Below, piece after piece: positions 23,931 through 35,603 of a stretch of 64,000 bases of DNA (positions within the stretch are counted from its first letter, which is position 1; every line of letters begins with the position of its first letter). The DNA lies in contig NSJX01000070.1 in NCBI GenBank assembly GCA_002286715.1, forward strand, positions 1 to 64,000. Direction: 5' to 3'. The translations under genes and the position numbers were made by a program. The notes beneath the pieces are model-generated. The model did no database searches, was not told the DNA's origin, and worked only from the letters and a program-made list of their open reading frames with translations. Source of the stretch: Dentipellis sp. KUC8613. Taxonomy: Eukaryota > Basidiomycota > Agaricomycetes > Russulales > Hericiaceae.

Positions 23931-24274
23931 GTGTGGGCCCGAGTCTGGTATGCAGTGTATTTTGTGGATGGAGAATCGGACAGTCCTATCTGACCTGTTA
24001 TAGATAGAATCGACCTGTTGTAACTGTTGCTATTGGTGAAGTTATTCGATGAGTACAATTGATGAGTTAGGGATACATGCTGGCTAGTAGGGCGATACAG
24101 TATGTGGGCTACCGAGGTTGTAATACAGACGCTGTGTAAGGAAGTTCTGCCCCCGGACCACCTGTGATGCGATTATTAGCGGTGTACTTTGACATTGGAC
24201 TTTGAGACCTTACTGGGGTCAGATGACACCACGGATGACAACAGAGCAGCGGCAAGCAAGCCCGCACTCCCGTA
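23931..24274. other. Convergent intergenic region, ASK1 / RCC1-like
   Basis: Contains the 3' ends of the two convergent genes; no other feature was seen. Confidence 0.6.
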
Positions 24275-25564
24275 TCATGCGGACGGCCTCGCAACAGCAA
24301 TCCAACTTGTCCCGCATCCCGCTCCTATACCCACAACCCGCCCTCCATCCGCGCCGTGCCTCGGCCACAGCTTCGTCGCGACATACACATCCTCCGTCCC
24401 ACCCGTCCCCAAATTCCCATGCTCGTTCCACCCCCACCCCCACACCTCCACCTCCCCTCCCGCAACCGGCTCCGCCGTCACGAGCACATGCTCGCTCCCA
24501 CACACCAGCCTGCGCACCGCACGCTCGCTGCCCGGCGCACTCGGCACCTCCACCGCCGCGAGCATGGCCCCCGCCGCGCCCTCATGGTGCCTTCCGAGCT
24601 GCCCGCGCGCGCCGCTGCCCGTCGACAGCACGACCGGGCCCTCGCGGCGCGCGCCGGGCGCGTCGACGAGCACGTACGTCCCGCTCCACGAGCACGCGAG
24701 CGCGCGCGCCGCGCGCACCGTGCCGAGCCCCGCGAGCTGCGCCTTGCGGTCCGAGCCGAGCCCGAGCAGCTCCCCGGACGCGAGCAGCAGCACGCTGTGC
24801 TGGCTGCCGAGCGCGAGGCCCGCGATCGCGTCCGCGGGGTGGCGCGCGGGGAGCGGGACGGCGCGCGGGAGCGCGTAGGTCGCGATGGGCGCGGTCGGGT
24901 GTGTGGAGGGCGCGGGCGCGCCGAGCTGCCCGTGCCGCGCGGAGCCCCAGCCGACGAGGTGCGCGTGCCCGTCGGTCGTGCGGAGCACCGCGAGCGCGTG
25001 GTGCGGGCCTGCGGCGAGGTGGAGCACTTCGAAGGGGCACGCGCCGATGGCGGGCGTGAAGTCAAGGACGTGCACGGCGGCGAGGGGCGCGGGGAAGCCC
25101 GCGCCGAGGTCGCCGAAGTCGTTCCCGCCGCAGGAGAGGATGGTGTCGGTGTGTGGGCGCGTGGGGCTGCGCAGGACGACGAATGTGGTGTCCCAGCCCG
25201 CGGCGATGTGGGTGAGCGTGTGCTCGTGCAGGTTGAGCGGGGGGAGCGGGAGGTGGATGGGCTGGAAGGTGCTCCATTGTGTGTTGAGCGAGGGCCCGAG
25301 CTGGCCTTTGGCGTTGGAGCCGGTGCCCCAGAGCTCGACGCGTGCGGGCGCATTGGGGTCATCTGGGCGGAAGGAGAGTAAGAGCAGGGTGTGGTTGCCG
25401 CCGCCTGCATACGCGAGGATGTGCTCGGTGTTGGGCGGGAGGACACCGGGCGCGTGGTCTGCGAAGACGCACGGGGTGAAGATGTGCGCGTCCTCGGTGT
25501 CGCCTGTTGCGAGTTGACCGTTGCCGTTAGAGCCTGCCGCGTAGAGATACAGTTGATGGGGCAT
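24275..25564 (-). CDS. RCC1-repeat (beta-propeller) protein
   Basis: A single-exon gene of 429 residues starting MPHQLYLYAAGSNGNGQLA. RCC1-type repeats are visible: YAAGSNGNGQLATGD, LWGTGSNAKGQLGPS, SCGGNDFGDLGAG, VGWGSARHGQLGAP, LGLGSDRKAQLAGLG, LSTGSGARGQLGRH and VWGWGWNEHGNLGTGG. Each is followed by hydrophobic strands such as HTLLLLS or HSVLLLASG. Together they should form a seven-bladed propeller. The size and lack of other domains resemble fungal Ats1-like proteins rather than the larger nuclear Ran exchange factor, but the exact orthologue cannot be decided here. The region is extremely GC-rich, so every frame on both strands is open for long stretches; the RCC1 frame is chosen for its repeat pattern. 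It converges with ASK1 and lies upstream of DUS2 on the same strand. Confidence 0.88.
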   Translation of the reverse strand: MPHQLYLYAAGSNGNGQLATGDTEDAHIFTPCVFADHAPGVLPPNTEHILAYAGGGNHTLLLLSFRPDDPNAPARVELWGTGSNAKGQLGPSLNTQWSTFQPIHLPLPPLNLHEHTLTHIAAGWDTTFVVLRSPTRPHTDTILSCGGNDFGDLGAGFPAPLAAVHVLDFTPAIGACPFEVLHLAAGPHHALAVLRTTDGHAHLVGWGSARHGQLGAPAPSTHPTAPIATYALPRAVPLPARHPADAIAGLALGSQHSVLLLASGELLGLGSDRKAQLAGLGTVRAARALACSWSGTYVLVDAPGARREGPVVLSTGSGARGQLGRHHEGAAGAMLAAVEVPSAPGSERAVRRLVCGSEHVLVTAEPVAGGEVEVWGWGWNEHGNLGTGGTEDVYVATKLWPRHGADGGRVVGIGAGCGTSWIAVARPSA

Positions 25565-25924
25565 TGTTAGTGATATTGTAGAATTGCTAGATGTTGAAAG
25601 GAATCTTGGTCATCGCCGTCGAAGACGTCTAGAGGAAGAAAGAAAGGCGAGCCGAGGGGCGAAGCCTTCCTGATCAGCTGCAGCGCGCCAAAGCCACGGT
25701 CTCCCCGCGCTGATCCTTAGTTTCTCGTCAACGTAGTATCTCTACATTATTTTTGGCTGGTTCACGTATTTCACAAAGCAGATACGATCGATGAGCTCAA
25801 GGCTCCCAAATCACAAGAAATACAAATAACAAGAAAACCTCCCCTAACTAAACTCCTACAGCTACAAGAAACCAATATCAAAACTCAATAACATACCGCC
25901 CTCCCTCCACCGAACCCACCAACC
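25565..25924. other. Intergenic, RCC1-like promoter / DUS2 3' end
   Basis: An AT-richer spacer with an A-rich stretch at about 25800-25880 just downstream of the DUS2 stop, compatible with its polyadenylation region. No gene. Confidence 0.5.
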
Positions 25925-27539
25925 TCACAAATCCTGCACCGACGCAGCCGCCAGTGCATGCGGCGGCATGGGCGTCGGCGTCGGCGTCGCCGCATCCTGC
26001 CGCGTCACGCCCGACGGCACGAGCCGCCTGCGCTCGTTGACAGGGCCCAGCGGCGCATCGTGCACGACCGCCGGCTCGGGGTTGCCGCGCCAGTCGGGGG
26101 GCGTCTTCGTGTCGGGCTTGGCCGCATTCTGCGACGACGGCGCGGGGGTGCTGGCTATGTCGCTTTCAGCCTGGCTCGACGGGGCGGGTGGAGTAAAGTC
26201 CTCGGCTGGGAGCAGCATCGGCTCGCCCTTCCCGCGCGCCTCGACGGTCCGCTTGATGTCCTCAAAGACCTCCGCGCCCGTCCAGGGCGCGAAGAGCGCG
26301 TCGACGTCGGCGTACCCGTGCGCCTTGACGACGGCGTCGCGCACGGCGCGGCCCTGCGCCTTGGTGAGTGCGCTGTGGGTCCCTTTGAACTGCGAGATGC
26401 AGAATTTGGTGCTGGCGAAGTGGTTGTCTAGGTATCGGCACTGAGGGGAGGGTATATTGAGAATATGATGTTGAGGAAAGTGTTAGTGGACGTACGAGGC
26501 GGATGTAGGGGGGTATAAGTGTCTGTTCGACGTCGACGAGCGGATCGGGGGCGAAGACGCTAGGGTTGGCCTCAGCGGCTGTGGCGATCATGGCCGAGTC
26601 TGCGCCTACCGTCATATGCAGCAGCATAAGAAACACATACCAACACCATGCGGGCGAGGAGAACGCACCAGTGACCGCCCGTATCCGCCGGGCATCCTCA
26701 TACCCCACGCAGTCCCCATTCTGGATCACCGCCACATCCTTCCCACTCGCCCTCACAAACTCCACAATCTCATTCAGCCGATGTTGTATCGCCGGTTCGC
26801 GCTGGCGCATATTGCGCGTCCGGCAGTGCACCGTCAAGCAATTGACGCCCGTGTCCAGAATCCGCCCGACGAGCTTCAGCGTCTCCTCCGACGTCGGCAG
26901 CAGGCGGATCTTCGCGGACACACTGATATGCGCGGGCAGCGCCGCCCGCAGCGCCGTCAGGATCGCGCACAGGAGGTCTGGGTTCGAGAGCAGCGCCGCG
27001 CCCATGCCACTGTGCGTCGAGAACGGCTTCGGGCAGCCGCAGTTGAGATCGATGCCCGCGACGTCCTGCATGACGGTCTGCGCGGCCTGGACGGCGAGCG
27101 CGGGGTCCGACGACCCGAGCTGGAAGATGAAGTGCGGCTTTTCGAGCGGGTGGCAGGTGAACATGGCTTTGGACTTGCCGTTGTAGGATATCACGCCGGT
27201 CACGGCTGCACGAGACGTTAGGCGAGATCGATAGTTGATGAAAGGGGAACGGACGATCTACAACTCGTTCGGCGTGCAGTACGGCTTTGTCGACGATCTC
27301 GGGCCCCCATACGAGCTTCGCGCCGTACTTGAGCGCGAAGAGGCGGGTGGGCACTGCAGGTGAAGGTTAGTTGGGGTAGATCAGATCTACGATGTCAGCA
27401 ACGTACGTGCGCCAGAGCGCACCATTGGCGCAAGCATGATCCCATTGCGATAGTCGTCCGGAGTGAGAGCGTCGAGGCGGGGGCGTTTCGCTTCTCGAGT
27501 GTCTCGATCCGGCGAGGCCGAGAGCGAGCGGCGGGACAT
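25925..27539 (-). CDS. DUS2: tRNA-dihydrouridine(20) synthase, Dus2 type
   Basis: An FMN-dependent enzyme that reduces a uridine (position 20 in eukaryotic Dus2) in the tRNA D-loop using NAD(P)H. The first exon reads MSRRSLSASPDRDTREAKR and then NGIMLAPMVRSGA, the start of the TIM barrel. Next comes PTRLFALKYGAKLVWGPEIV. A long exon carries GVISYNGKSKAMFTCHPLEK, FQLGSSDPALAVQAA and IDLNCGCPKPFSTHSGMGAA. The last of these is the Dus signature, with the GCP cysteine in the catalytic position. SAKIRLLP, VNCLTVHCRTRNMRQREPA and VIQNGDCVGYEDARRI follow. Later exons give ADSAMIATAAEANPSVFAP and the helical C-terminal domain with TKFCISQFKGTHSALTKAQG. The final 80 residues are Pro/Ser-rich. An in-frame Met upstream (27614) would add a basic, hydrophobic leader. 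Four to five introns. Confidence 0.9.
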
Positions 27540-27940
27540 AGCAGTCAAGAAGGTCACAGACGGGTATTTACAGAGTTTTTTGAGGAGGAGGCTTGGGGCC
27601 AGCAGGCCGCGCATAAACAGAGCAGGGAGGAGGAGGAGGCAAGAGGCAAGAGAGAGCGGTTCGGAGGTTTGGGAGACTTCGGAAAGCCGAAAAACATATT
27701 ACGAGACGCGTCAATTGCCCCCCGTGGGACCTGGTTTCCCGATCTGGGTGTCCATGCTACGACATTCCGTGGTCACTTCACCATTGCTACCACCTATCTC
27801 ACGTTTCTGACATTTGCCGCCTGAGCTGTAGACGTTCCTCCCCCTCAACACTTCATAGCATCTATTGACGACGTTAGGCAGGAAATTGATCTGTTATAGA
27901 ACACTGTAGGTGCCCCGCACCGTAACGCAACCCGCCCACC
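27540..27940. other. Divergent intergenic region, DUS2 / EXO84
   Basis: A spacer of about 400 bases between two divergent housekeeping genes; it likely holds both promoters. The DUS2 side is purine-rich on the + strand (about 27580-27660). No other gene was seen. Confidence 0.55.
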
Positions 27941-30760
27941 ATGGAATCCCTGCGCAACCGCAATGCCTCCGTCTCCTCCAAATCGCGGCCAAAGCCCAAG
28001 GTCACCAAAGCGCCACCGCCCCCACGCAGCGCAAAGCCTTCGAAAGATGCCCGCAAATCCCGCGTGGACGACAAAATCAAGAAGCGCATGTCGATGCGCT
28101 ACGCGGACATCTCCGCGCCCACGGGCGCGAGCGTCCCTGCAGTGCCGACGGTGCCCATCGGGCTGCGGCCGGGCGGAGGTGTAAGGCGCGAAGCGGACGA
28201 GGGTGTAAGGCCTGGGCAGGCGCTGTCGAAGGAGGAGGCGAAGGCGGTGGAGAATAAGCTGTTGGATTCGGAAGACTTCGACCCGGATGCTTGTGAGTTT
28301 TATTGGCTTTATGTGGGCTGGGGTCCGGGTTGAGGAAGGTTGGTGTAGACTTGAAGATCAAGCTCGCGAACTCGACGGAGGCCGAGCTGAAGAGCTTGCA
28401 GTCCTCGCTTGAAGCGTCGAAGGATGGTGTTGCGGCAGACTTGCAACGCAATGTATTCAAGAAGTGAGTCTTTACTGCATGTAGGGTCTGTGCACTCCTC
28501 GCATATGTTCTATGACTGAGAGGAGAGTGTTCGTGTGCATAAATAAGTCCTTTGAGGCCCAAGAAATGCGCATACAGTAGGGACAAATGCTAACCATCGC
28601 GTACCCCAGCTACGCGGAATTCGTCCTCATCTCCAAAGAAATCAGCACACTAGAGAACGAAATGCTCGAGCTGAAGGAGAGTCTCGCAGAATGGAAAAGC
28701 ATGCCATCCGTTCTGCACATCGACGAGTCCGCCTCCGCCGCCGGTGCGCATACATCCACTTTTCCTCCCACTCTTCCATGACTGAAGGGATTTATAGACC
28801 GCAGACGCAACGTCCGGTCATCCGTCGCCGATCTACGCGTCCTCTACGCGAGCCAGATGCAGACTCTCCATGCCCAGATCGAGGGCTCCACGAAATTCGT
28901 GCCGACAACGCCAGGACGACATGTAGTCGCAGAGATAGATGGCTTGTCCGCACTGAACGCAGCAACATACAAACCCGCACACGCGGTGCGCTTCGTGCTT
29001 CTCGACGACGCAGTTCTCGTCGCACGAAGACGCAGACGGCGAGACGGGGACAAGCTCGTCGCGGAGAGATGCTGGCCTTTGAATGAGATGCTCGTCCTCG
29101 ACACCAAAGACACAGCGAGTAAGTTTATTTTATCTCAGCGGACCTGCGGGTATATGCTGATTATATGCGCCTGCAGCTATGACCAACGTATTCAAGATTA
29201 GACACGGAAAGGAAACGCACGTCTACCGCGCCGAAAGCGCCGCAGACAAGAAGAACCTTCTCGGGCAATTCCGCGCCGTCGCCGAGGAGCTCGCCGCCAA
29301 ACGACGAAAAGAGCGCGAAGGCGAGCATGAGCGCCGAAAGAGCATGTGGAATGCCGGTGACGTCAGCCGTTTTCTCTCCTGTCTCCCAGCTCCCAATAAG
29401 GCATGCTAATGACCATATGCAGCGCGCCTCTCTGGCCTTTGGAGGAGGAGCCGATATGCCGCCGATGCCGGACTGGATGGCCGATCTGCAGCGGCAAGCT
29501 GGCATGGGCGATGGCGCGAAAGAAAAGGCGGAGCGCGATGCACGGTGGGTAGGAGATTTTGCAGACGAGCTCACCGTTGCGATCGCCTTGCGCGAGTGGG
29601 AACGCGCCGTATCGCTCGTCGAGGAGGGCGAAGCGAAACTTGCGTCTACGCCTCCACTTGCTGCGAAGCTTACTCCTCTTACTGCTTCTTTGACGGCTGC
29701 GCTGCTTGGGGATCTCAGTATGCCGACGAATGGCAAGACTGCGGTGGTGAGGCTTATTGGTCTGCTGCAGCGCCTGAGGGCAGGGCCGGCGGCGCGTTCG
29801 GCGTTCCTGGCGGCGCGAGGAGATGCGATTCGGAAGCTCGTGCGGACGATCAGGTTTGAGGGCCACATTGGGCTGTACTTCAATGATCTGGCACTTGTGC
29901 TGTTTACGGCGGTGAAACACACGGCGGACTGGTTCTTGGCTAGTTTCAAAGAGAACGAGGTTGCCAGCTGTACGTATTCTTTTATCATCTTGTTGGTTGA
30001 GGGGTATGCTCATACTAACGGTGCGTGACATAGGTTTCATTGAGTGGGCGAAGGAGCAAATCGAGATGTATGCCGAGATGTTCCGAAGACAGGTATACAG
30101 CGCAGACGTGGACCAAAAGACCGTCATCGAAGCACTGCGCATCACGCACTCCCAAAGCCGCAAGGTACATCCCCCCCACCACCCCTCTCTGGCCTTGCTA
30201 ACCTGAAATCCACCTCACAGCTCCTCCAAGAATTCGGCCTCGACTTCCGCTTCCTCCTCGACGAGCTTCTCGTCCCCGAGCGCACCCTCAAATCCAACAC
30301 CAAACCCCCGCCCACCCCCTCCCTCTCCGCCCCACAGCCCCTCTCGGCCGCCGCCGCCGCGGCAAAAGCCGCAATCCCCATCGTCCGCCCGACGCCGCGC
30401 ACGCCCTCGCGCAGCGCCGCCACTACGACGTCCACACCCTCGCGCAGCGCCGCCCCCACAACCACAACAACCACACCCTCGCGCGCCGCGACGCCCGCCT
30501 CGGTATCTACGCCCTCGCGCCTGCGCTCGCCCGCGCCGCCGCAGCCAAACTTCAACCCCAACCCAAACTCCAGCTCTGCGAGCCTGCCCCCGCCGTCGCC
30601 GTCGCCCGCGCGCCAGGTGCGCCCGGCCGGCACGAACGGCAGCAGCGGGCGCTCGAGCCCCGCGCCGCCGCCGAGGTCGAGGGACCGCCCCGGGAGCTCG
30701 GCGGGGCAGGGCCCGCGGCCGCCCGCGGTCAATGTGGGGCGGAGGGATAATATGTTCTGA
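27941..30760 (+). CDS. EXO84: Exocyst complex component Exo84
   Basis: A subunit of the exocyst, which tethers secretory vesicles to the plasma membrane. The N-terminal exon (MESLRNRNASVSSKSRPKPK) is basic and disordered, then KLLDSEDFDPDAYLKIKLAN begins the Vps51/Exo84 helical region. It continues with YAEFVLISKEISTLENEMLE, a coiled coil. A PH-like domain follows: FVPTTPGRHVVAEIDGLSAL, HAVRFVLLDDAVLVARRRRR, CWPLNEMLVLDTKD, then NVFKIRHGKETHVYRAESAA. The Exo84 C-terminal helical bundle runs from about 29500 (DARWVGDFADELTVAIALRE) through LVRTIRFEGHIGLYFNDLAL to LLQEFGLDFRFLLDELL. The end is a Ser/Pro/Thr/Ala-rich tail closing with GRRDNMF at the stop. Eight or so introns; roughly 750 residues. 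Confidence 0.92.
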
Positions 30761-31568
30761 GGAGCGGGGAGTGGTTATACCTTGTGATGGTGCGTGGATG
30801 GATGTGTATTATATGACGAGTGGGGTGGGATGCTATGGGAATGTTGTATTTTGATTTTTGGTGTGGTGTGGATGGTGATGGGATTTCTGCATAGCCTTGG
30901 TGCGTCGTCAACGCGTCGGTCTGTAGGCTGCAACCATCGTTGAGTACGTAGTGCTGATACGGACGCTGCCTGGACCCTTTCTCTCGCCGTGCCCGCCCTG
31001 ACTTTCTGAATATTTGAACGTGCCTGGCGCCAGATATACGAGGCACTGGCGCAAACTGCTCTACTCGTGCGCACGTCCTCTTGATCAACAAGTTCAGGCT
31101 CGGATTCCACGGGCATCGATTCATGCCTCTGAATCCTCTACAGAGGTCTTTTTTCATCCGGGTTCCTCAACGGGGGATCACATCCAGCAGAGGCCATGCA
31201 TAATCCTCCACATACGTATGATCTGGGCTCTGATCGCGCACTTAGCTGTCCACTGTAAGCCTCGTATTCCCGCGCTCGTCTGATACTCCCTGATCATCTT
31301 CCGGGATTTCTGACGGACAGATTCAGTTCCATAGGGATTTGCTTTCGAATGGGATCCGGTAGTAATTTGGTGGGCCTCAGACGACTGGATCATGCGGTGC
31401 AACGGCCTGATATCATTCCAGCTCGAGAATCGCGATTCGAGGGTAGAAAGAAGGACTCGTAGCTCCCGGTGCGATGGCTTACGTTTGCACCCAACATTCG
31501 CCGCTGCATTAAAGGCCTCATGTCTGCCTTGGCCCATCATCACGCATCCTCTCACCTGGCCCTTCGGA
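30761..31568. other. Intergenic, 3' of EXO84 and 5' of DUF6533 copy 2
   Basis: Open frames here are short and unremarkable. No domain, tRNA or repeat was recognised. Confidence 0.5.
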
Positions 31569-33341
31569 ATGGCAGACACCTTCAACGATTCGCTGGTCCC
31601 CCTCGCTTTCGATCTGTATGTCGCACCACACCTTCCTGCTCGTCATGCTCACAGTACCTCTCAGCGGCGCCCTAAAGGTGACGGCCCCTGCACATAAATA
31701 CGGAACTTGCAGCTTGTCTTGACTTCGCACCAAGCTATACTACGTGGCAGTGTCGGCTCTTTGGATCTACGACTATTTCTTGACGTTGGGCGACGAAGTA
31801 AGTGATACGAAACACAGTTCGTCTTTTTTGTTTCTGACCAGATGGAAGGTGACATATGCATATGCCGGCAAGAAGGGATTAAGTATACTATATTCTCTTT
31901 GGTGAGGCTGCTGATGTTGATGCCGATTCAGTTTTCGGTCTCTACCTCGTGGTAAGCGTCGTTCTTATGCTTCTGTGGGAAACCGTCATTAATCTACTAT
32001 AGAATCGCTACTTCGCAGCGATCGTTCTGATTTTAACGCTTCTTTGTTAGTGAACAATACTGTCATCTCCATTTATTTTTTTGTCACTGATCTTCCCTGT
32101 AGCATATTTCCTCGATGCATGGACCACAAGTGTGAGTCATATTTCCTAGGGATTCTCACGGCTCTAATTTCTGGTCAGGTGTACGTGGACGAACATTCAT
32201 AGTGTATCTGCAGGTTCACAGATCACCCCAGATGTATCCGGTACGGTCCCACGGAAGTCTTTGAAACGGTAGTCTCTAGTAGTGGCGGAGATATTCTTGA
32301 CTATACGGTAGGCATTGATGGAATATTGCCTCGTCTGACGCTGATATTCTCATAGCGTGTATGCTGTCACTGGGAAAAACAAAGTGGTCCCGGTATTTTC
32401 AGGCGTTCTCATTGCAGCACAGATTACGGCTGGTGCATATATCATGTCGCAGGTAATATACTGTCTTGCTCATCCGTTCCTGTACTCAAGGTGCGCGTAT
32501 ACGTGACAGGTTCACAAAGCACCCAACTATCCTGCTTTGTTGCTGTCAATGTCTAGACAAGATACCGATCTACCCCCCGTTCTAACATCATTCGACTACA
32601 CCGAGTCCCATGGTGCGTGCATGATCCCAATTCTGCCCCGTTTGCTTGCGAAACGCTCACATTTTGTCTTCAGTATGCATTTTTCTCATGACATTGTCCA
32701 TGTGCGTGAGAATGTGACTCAATATCACTCCTGACTGGTCTGACCTTCTGATCTTCTAGTAAAACCTGGATAGCATTCATCTTGTGCACGGCTCTCGGCT
32801 TCGACTCAATCGTCTTCCTTATCATTATCATCACGACCACGAAGACAATGCGAGGTGTCCGTGTCGGGCACATCGTCCGCGTCATTTACAGAGACGGAGT
32901 TATGTATTTCTTCGTACTCTTCACCTCCAATCTATTTTGGGTGCTCTTGGTATTCTACGCCCGTGTGAGTTCTACGCTGCTTGTCAGTTCCCATCGCTTT
33001 GAATGACCTTGCTCGCGCCTACTAGCCGGGCCTCAAGTTCATGCATAACCAGTAAGTATACGCGCGAGCACATCAATGGACGAGCACTCACGCAACTCAT
33101 TTTGATCTCGTACAGGCCTGCGCTTCTGTAAAGATCTATCTTCCAATTCTGGGTGATATACTGACTGTACACCAGCTTATCGTCTATCATGGTCAACCGT
33201 ATCACACTCAACCTCAAGCGCGCCAGCTACAAACATTCGATAATTCACTGGAGCGTGAGCACTTTCGAAGCTCAACATGAGAGCCAGCGTGGGCCTCTTG
33301 TACGGCCTCTTGAAGATTCATACGAGCTCAGGAATATGTAA
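31569..33341 (+). CDS. DUF6533-domain multi-pass membrane protein, copy 2
   Basis: A full gene of the DUF6533 family, probably intact. Exon 1 encodes MADTFNDSLVPLAFDL, matching the MADRLNDSIVALGHDL start of copy 3. The next exon carries the domain core YYVAVSALWIYDYFLTLGDE, then VTYAYAGKKGLS. NRYFAAIVLILTLL, AYFLDAWTTS and CIRYGPTEVFETVVSSSGGD follow, then RVYAVTGKNKVVPVFSG. A further membrane exon is WIAFILCTALGFDSIVFLII, leading to VGHIVRVIYRDGVMYFFVLF and SNLFWVLLVFYAR. The final exons encode PGLKFMHNQPALL and the tail motif SSIMVNRITLNLKRASY, ending LEDSYELRNM before TAA at 33339-33341. About ten very small exons. Function unknown; the architecture suggests six or seven membrane helices. 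It converges with OMT3 about 290 bases away. Confidence 0.82.
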
Positions 33342-33630
33342 TCGGGGTTATCTCTGTAGTGGTATCCATGCGTGGGACGGTCATGCTCAAACTGCGGTAC
33401 GCCGCACACATGTAAATCTCTCTTGGGTATGGAGGAATCTACGGTGCACCGACACCGCTAGCGGTGTCAGGAGACTTTCTGAATCTGACCAGAGATGTGC
33501 GCGGTAAATAGCTCTATTGACGCGCCTAGATCTACCATTCTCTGCGACGTCGCAGCCGCTTTGGGTTTCGCGCGCTTCTAGCGACGGCCTTCACGAACCC
33601 TCGGCATTGTGACGAAAAACAGTATGCATA

Positions 33631-35603
33631 TCATATGGGAACAGCTTCGATGCCCTGGAGGAACGAACCGTCCCTCTGGCTTGGTCGCACCCGCTTCAAG
33701 GACCAGCCCGTCTCGCGAAGCAGACGCTGAAGGTGATAGAAAGTGCGCTCCTGGCCGTTGTGCAAAGTGAACATCTACAGAAAGGTTTCTCAGGTTTTAG
33801 TCCCCTGTTGTGCAGAGCACGAGTACGACGCACGGTCATATCACCGTAATAACTCATCTCGGACACGGCGCCAAAGTTTGCGAGCAGGGGCTCCGGCGCT
33901 GCGCGGATGCCGCGGTCTAGATCTGCATCCGCGTCCGGGTCGCGGCAGGTGTAGGATATAATGGTGTCTACGAGGATGAGCTTCGTCGCGGGCGTGGCGG
34001 CCTCTCGCAGGTGCTTGAGGATCTTTGCTGCGTATTCGTCTGACCAGTCGTGCAGGATGAGTTTGAGGAGGAAGATCGATGCAGCCCGCTGGGTTTGCGG
34101 CGTGAAGAAGTCGTGCACTGCGAGGACTGTGAGTTTTGCCTCCGCCAGACATAGTAATGAAATTTGCCTTCAAATTCTACACTGCCGGAAGTTATTGCTT
34201 CGGGCATCTTGGTCGACCAGAGCTGTGTTACCAAGATGGGCTACGAACCTAAGAGACATCAATCAACATCCGACAACGCACCTTCTTTGCGTCCTCGATA
34301 ACGTTTGGTAGGTCCTGAATAATCACCTTGAGGTCAGGGAATTTTCTGGAAAGGGGGAACGCGGATGTCCCAACTCCGCCTCCAACGTCCACGATAACCG
34401 AGCCTGGCGCGAGATCTTGCCAATCATATGCTTACGAACGACAGGACCACGTATCAGTACGCCTCTCCTCCAAAGCAAAGCAGACCGACCGACCGTCAAA
34501 AATAGCATCCGGAGACTGAAGCGCCTGGACACCCTGCATCGCCGTGTCGAAGCGGCGCTGGCGGTACTTCTCCTCGGGGCGCCCGTAAAACTCCCAGACC
34601 GTGTCGTTCGTCCCAAATGCGCGAGAGAATGGAGCCGCCGCTGGGTCGCCTGAATGACTCGTCCGAGGGTCTGAAAGTGTCTCCCAGGCGTATGCGGAAG
34701 CCTTGAACGCCTCGTCGAGACTGGGTCCACGTCGGGATCAGTAAATGGCGGATAACGGAGAAGGAGACCATGCGTACTGCTGGCCGGCGAGACTTGGGAG
34801 ACCAATCGTGCCGTCATACTTGTGCTCGGGGCTACGCATGGGACAAACTTGGCCGTCAGCAGCCAATTTCCGATCAAGACGTCACTCGAAACTGACTCGG
34901 CGATGATTTCTGCGCTCGGTTTCAGCGTGTCTAGCAGGCTGGATATGCGCGTATTCGCGAACACGTCGGGAGTGACTTCTCGGTAGACGTGGTTCACGGA
35001 GAGGAAGCGAAGGAAACGGCCTGCGGTGACCATGAGCAAGAATGAGCGATACATGTCAGTCGGCGCCTACCCAGCTTGCTAGGATCTTGGCCATTCTTGG
35101 CCGCGATGTCGTTCACATGCAGGCCCTGGGGAACAATGAGTAACGCGATCTCCGCGGTCGCGAGACGCGGACTCTCTCACCTGTGGACCTGCTTCACGGA
35201 GAATTTCGGTGACATGCGCTGAAATGTGGTTGAGTATCGGCTCCGGTACGCCGCGGGGAAGATGGTAATTACATTCAAGGCAGGCCCGAACAGCAGTAGA
35301 CCTATAGTGCTGCGTGTGGGATCGAGTCAGAGAACGGAAATGGACAATTGGTTAGATACATACACCGCCAACAGCATGGTACAAGGAGACGTGAGGAGGC
35401 GTCAGAATCGCCGCAAGCTGCAACGCAGCAGCAGCAGCGGTGTTGGCAGCAAGTGCCGCCGCGGGATCGGCGCGGAAAGCCTCTGAAGTCGGATGGAAAG
35501 GTTCGTTGAGATCTGGGATCTGGACGTTCGCGCTGGCGCATGTCTCTTCCAGAGTCGCCAACGACGTCTGGATGAGACCCAAAAGCTGACGGAGGGTAGA
35601 CAT
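33631..35603 (-). CDS. SAM-dependent O-methyltransferase (PF00891), OMT3
   Basis: An intact paralogue of OMT1. It starts MSTLRQLLGLIQTSLATLEE, chosen by alignment with the other copies although the frame is open to a Met at 35684. [20 protein letters not shown] and [18 protein letters not shown] follow, then [20 protein letters not shown] near 34960-35020. AYAWETLSDPRTSHSGDPAA, FGTNDTVWEFYGRPEEKYRQ and the SAM motif [19 protein letters not shown] (about 34340-34400) come next. VIIQDLPNVIEDAKK, LWSTKMPEA and VHDFFTPQTQ lead to the catalytic [13 protein letters not shown] block near 34050. [17 protein letters not shown] precedes the last exon, [20 protein letters not shown], ending EAVPI. About 470 residues, around ten introns. 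DUF6533 copy 3 lies upstream on the same strand. Confidence 0.9.

Noticed and set aside
24202..25517. Several long open frames on both strands over the RCC1-like gene
   Set aside because: The region is very GC-rich, so stop codons are rare in all frames. Only one frame shows regular RCC1 repeats; the others are Arg/Ala/Pro-rich artefacts.
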